Source: Bacteroidales bacterium
GTDB lineage: Bacteria; Bacteroidota; Bacteroidia; Bacteroidales; JAFGXI01
DNA length: 7,672 nucleotides
Assembly: GCA_026985625.1 (NCBI GenBank)
Contig: JALSQC010000342.1
Coordinates: 1-7,672, forward strand
Reading direction: 5' to 3'
The notes under the pieces are model-generated. The model was not told where the DNA came from and searched no databases. It saw only the letters and a list, made by a program, of their open reading frames with translations. How positions within the stretch are numbered: the first letter of the stretch is position 1; the number at the start of each line of letters is the position of its first letter. The position numbers and the translations under genes were made by a program. This document shows, one piece after another, positions 4,718 to 7,672 of the stretch.

Positions 4718-7672
4718 ATGTCTGGTAAAAAATTTATTACTTGCGACGGTAACCATGCAGCTTCACATGTAGCATATATGTTTAGCGAAGTTGCCGCAAT
4801 TTATCCTATTACACCATCGTCAAATATGGCAGAAAATATCGACGAGTGGGCAACCGCCGGTAGAAAAAATATTTTTGGAGAAACAGTTCATGTTGCCGAG
4901 ATGCAATCCGAAGGAGGAGCATCGGGAGCAGTTCACGGTTCTTTACAAGCAGGAGCTTTAACAAGCACATTTACAGCATCACAAGGCTTACTGTTAATGA
5001 TTCCTAATATGTATAAAATTTCGGGAGAGTTACTACCTGGAGTTTTTCATGTAAGTGCACGTAGTTTAGCAGCACAAGCTTTATCTATTTTTGGTGATCA
5101 TTCCGATGTTATGGCAGCACGTAATACAGGGTTTGCATTTTTAGCAACAGGTAGTGTGCAAGAGGTTATGGATATTGCAGCAGTAGCACATTTAGCAGCA
5201 ATAAAAGGAAGAATCCCATTTGTGCATTTTTTCGATGGTTTTAGAACATCTCACGAGATTCAAAAAGTTGAGTATTTTGATAACGACGATTTAAAAGATT
5301 TAGTAGATTATAAAGCATTACAACATTTTAGAGATAATGCGTTAAATCCCGAAAATCCCGTAACTCGAGGAACAGCCCAAAACCCCGATGTTTATTTTCA
5401 AGCTCGCGAGGCACAAAATAAATATTACGATGCTATACCCGATATAGTAGAAGAATATATGCAAGAAATCTCAGCCCGTTGTGGTAGAGAGTATCACCCT
5501 TTTACTTATTACGGAGCTAAAGATGCCGATAGAGTTATTGTAGCAATGGGTTCGGTTACCGATGTAATTAAAGAAACCGTAGATTATCTTAATGCAAAAG
5601 GCGAAAAAGTAGGATTAATATCGGTGCATTTATATCGTCCATTCTCAAGCAAATACTTTTTTAATGTTTTACCAAAATCAGTTAAAAAAATATCAGTTCT
5701 CGATAGAACAAAAGAACCCGGAGCAAATGGCGAACCTCTTTATTTAGACGTTGTAGAAATGTTCTATAATAGAGACGAAAAACCTGTAATTGTAGGAGGA
5801 CGTTACGGATTGTCATCAAAAGATACAACTCCGGCCCATATAGTTTCGGTTTATGATAATTTAAAACAAAACGAGCCAAAACACGGTTTTACAATATCAA
5901 TAGTTGACGATGTAACATTTAAATCATTACCATTATTACCGGAAATTAGCCTTTCGTCAGAAGATACTTTTGAAGGAAAATTCTTTGGATTAGGTTCCGA
6001 TGGAACTGTTGGAGCAAACAAAAACTCTATAAAAATTATTGGCGATAATACAGATCTATATGCTCAAGCTTATTTTGCTTACGATAGTAAAAAGTCAGGA
6101 GGATTTACAGCATCGCATTTACGCTTTGGAAAAAATCCGATACGTTCTCCTTATTTAGTGGGAACACCTAATTTTGTAGCATGTCATGTGCCTGCATATT
6201 TAACACAATACGATGTCTTACACGGAATAAAAGAAAACGGAACATTCCTATTAAATTCGCCATGGGACGCAGAAACAACAAAAGAAAACATTCCCGATTT
6301 TATTAAAAAAACATTAGCCGAAAAAAATATATCGTTTTATATTATAGATGCCAATAAAATAGCATTAGAAATAGGATTAGGAAATCGAACAAATACAATA
6401 TTACAATCGGCATTCTTTAAAATTGCAAACATTATACCTTACGATCAAGCAGTAGAACAAATGAAAAAATTTATTGTAAAATCGTATGGACGTAAAGGCG
6501 AAAAAATAGTAAATATGAACTATGCCGCTGTTGATCGTGGTAGCGAAATTATAAAAATAGATATTCCCGAAGAATGGAAAAATATTAAAACCGAAGGATT
6601 TAAAATAAACAGAACCGAAAAAGTACCCGAAATAATATCAGAATTTTGCGACCCAATTAACGCTCAAATAGGAGACACATTACCCGTAAGTGCATTTAAC
6701 GGAAAAGAAGACGGAAGCTTGCCTCCCGGAACATCTGCTTACGAAAAACGAGGAGTTGCGGTAAGTATTCCCGAATGGAAATCAGATACTTGTATACAAT
6801 GTAACCAATGCTCTTACGCTTGTCCTCATGCAGCAATTCGTCCATTCTTAATGACCGAAGACGAACTTAAAAATGCACCTGCCGATATGGCTGTGTTAAA
6901 AGGAATAGGAGCAACTAAAGAATATAGCTTCCGTATTCAAGTCTCGCCTTTAGATTGTACAGGTTGCGGAGTATGTGTAGATGTTTGTCCTACCAAAGAA
7001 AAATCGTTGGTAATGGAACTTTTATTAGACAGAAAAGAAATAGAAGTGCCTCGTTGGAATTATTTAAACAACAAAGTAGGATATAAAGAAAATGTTGTTC
7101 CAAAAGACAAGAACGTAAAAAATACACAATTTGCACAACCATTATTTGAATTTTCGGGAGCATGTGCAGGCTGTGGCGAAACACCATACATTAAATTAGC
7201 AACACAATTATTTGGCGAAGATATGATTATTGCAAATGCAACAGGTTGTTCGTCAATTTATGGAGCATCAACACCGGCAACACCATTTACCGTTAATCAA
7301 ATATCAGGACAAGGTCCGGCATGGGCAAATTCTTTGTTCGAGGATAATGCAGAGTACGGATTTGGTATGGCTTTGGCAACTAATCAATTACGAAGTAGAA
7401 TTGCCGACCGTATGGAAAAAGCAATTAACGAAAATATATCAGAAGAACTAAAATCAGGTTTTAAAGATTGGTTAAATAATATAAACAGCACAATAGAAAC
7501 AAAACGCATAGCAAAAGAAATTATTCCGTTAATGGAAAAAGAAAACAACGAAAATGTTAAAGAAATATTAGGAATTAAACATTATCTTGTTAAAAAATCA
7601 CAATGGATTATTGGTGGTGACGGCTGGGCTTATGATATAGGATACGGAGGATTAGACCATGTTCTTGCCATG
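4718..7672 (+). CDS. nifJ: Pyruvate:ferredoxin (flavodoxin) oxidoreductase, single chain (3' partial)
   Basis: This enzyme decarboxylates pyruvate to acetyl-CoA and CO2 and passes two electrons to ferredoxin or flavodoxin, the usual pyruvate step of anaerobes. The frame runs 985 codons without a stop to the window edge; the family is about 1,170-1,200 residues, so some 200 are missing. Domain marks in order are YPITPSS (Tyr29-Ser35), Glu65 in AEMQSEGGASG, Arg115 in HVSARS, GGRYGLSSKD (360-369), and the gamma-type GLGSDGTVGANK (424-435). Two 4Fe-4S motifs follow: Cys692/695/698/702 and Cys747/750/753/757. The TPP domain has ACAGCG (Cys816, Cys819), ATGCSS (Cys844) and the Mg-binding GDGWAYDIG from Asp968 on. 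The fourth ligand of the third cluster should lie beyond the window. The ATG at 4718 gives the normal N-terminus (SGKKFITCDGN). A role in nitrogen fixation is not implied. Confidence 0.97.
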   Translation, partial: MSGKKFITCDGNHAASHVAYMFSEVAAIYPITPSSNMAENIDEWATAGRKNIFGETVHVAEMQSEGGASGAVHGSLQAGALTSTFTASQGLLLMIPNMYKISGELLPGVFHVSARSLAAQALSIFGDHSDVMAARNTGFAFLATGSVQEVMDIAAVAHLAAIKGRIPFVHFFDGFRTSHEIQKVEYFDNDDLKDLVDYKALQHFRDNALNPENPVTRGTAQNPDVYFQAREAQNKYYDAIPDIVEEYMQEISARCGREYHPFTYYGAKDADRVIVAMGSVTDVIKETVDYLNAKGEKVGLISVHLYRPFSSKYFFNVLPKSVKKISVLDRTKEPGANGEPLYLDVVEMFYNRDEKPVIVGGRYGLSSKDTTPAHIVSVYDNLKQNEPKHGFTISIVDDVTFKSLPLLPEISLSSEDTFEGKFFGLGSDGTVGANKNSIKIIGDNTDLYAQAYFAYDSKKSGGFTASHLRFGKNPIRSPYLVGTPNFVACHVPAYLTQYDVLHGIKENGTFLLNSPWDAETTKENIPDFIKKTLAEKNISFYIIDANKIALEIGLGNRTNTILQSAFFKIANIIPYDQAVEQMKKFIVKSYGRKGEKIVNMNYAAVDRGSEIIKIDIPEEWKNIKTEGFKINRTEKVPEIISEFCDPINAQIGDTLPVSAFNGKEDGSLPPGTSAYEKRGVAVSIPEWKSDTCIQCNQCSYACPHAAIRPFLMTEDELKNAPADMAVLKGIGATKEYSFRIQVSPLDCTGCGVCVDVCPTKEKSLVMELLLDRKEIEVPRWNYLNNKVGYKENVVPKDKNVKNTQFAQPLFEFSGACAGCGETPYIKLATQLFGEDMIIANATGCSSIYGASTPATPFTVNQISGQGPAWANSLFEDNAEYGFGMALATNQLRSRIADRMEKAINENISEELKSGFKDWLNNINSTIETKRIAKEIIPLMEKENNENVKEILGIKHYLVKKSQWIIGGDGWAYDIGYGGLDHVLAM

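Noticed and set aside
5682..5879. 65-codon minus-strand frame, and a similar one at 6990-7187.
   Set aside because: Both are antisense to the continuous nifJ frame and show no recognisable domain.
7230..7451. 73-codon plus-strand frame, Gln/His-rich.
   Set aside because: It is an out-of-frame reading of the nifJ TPP domain, whose own frame is continuous with conserved motifs.
4718..7672. Possibility that nifJ is broken, since no complete frame ends in the window.
   Set aside because: Codon-by-codon reading from 4718 gives 985 sense codons with all expected PFOR motifs in order. It is simply cut by the window edge.
4718..7672. Link of nifJ to nitrogen fixation.
   Set aside because: No nif structural or regulatory gene is nearby. 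In fermentative Bacteroidota this enzyme serves general pyruvate oxidation.

Overview
The window is AT-rich and reads as a chromosomal segment of an anaerobic member of the Bacteroidota (probably Bacteroidales or a relative). The grounds are: A-rich leaders without Shine-Dalgarno sequences, two TAnnTTTG promoter-like boxes of the Bacteroidota type, a LytTR regulator paired with a HisKA_2-type kinase, a signal-peptide TM2 protein, and a single-chain pyruvate:ferredoxin oxidoreductase. The lineage is inferred from style and gene content, not from a marker gene.

Layout. (1) Positions 1-1870, plus strand: a two-component pair. A receiver-LytTR response regulator, cut at its 5' end by the window edge, is followed after one base by a membrane histidine kinase that starts with TTG. 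(2) Positions 1871-2044: a gene-free, AT-rich convergent gap with weak inverted repeats and a short TTCAAAA repeat. (3) Positions 2045-4539, minus strand, transcribed galE then rfbB then a TM2-domain gene, with gaps of 11 and 9 bases, so very probably one operon. Two extended short-chain dehydrogenase/reductase enzymes supply nucleotide sugars (UDP-galactose and dTDP-4-keto-6-deoxyglucose) for surface polysaccharide. The third product is a small secreted or membrane protein of unknown role. (4) Positions 4540-4717: a divergent control region with one Bacteroidota-type -7 box facing each way. (5) Positions 4718-7672, plus strand: nifJ, open to the end of the window, with 985 of roughly 1,170-1,200 codons present.

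The blocks look independent: signalling, sugar-nucleotide supply, and central anaerobic carbon metabolism. I found no CRISPR array, tRNA, rRNA, transposase, phage gene or recognisable defence system. The most unusual local structure is an exact 22-base direct repeat. One copy covers the rfbB stop and the TM2-gene start; the other lies 109 bases away inside the TM2 gene in a different reading frame. I see no convincing undescribed system here.
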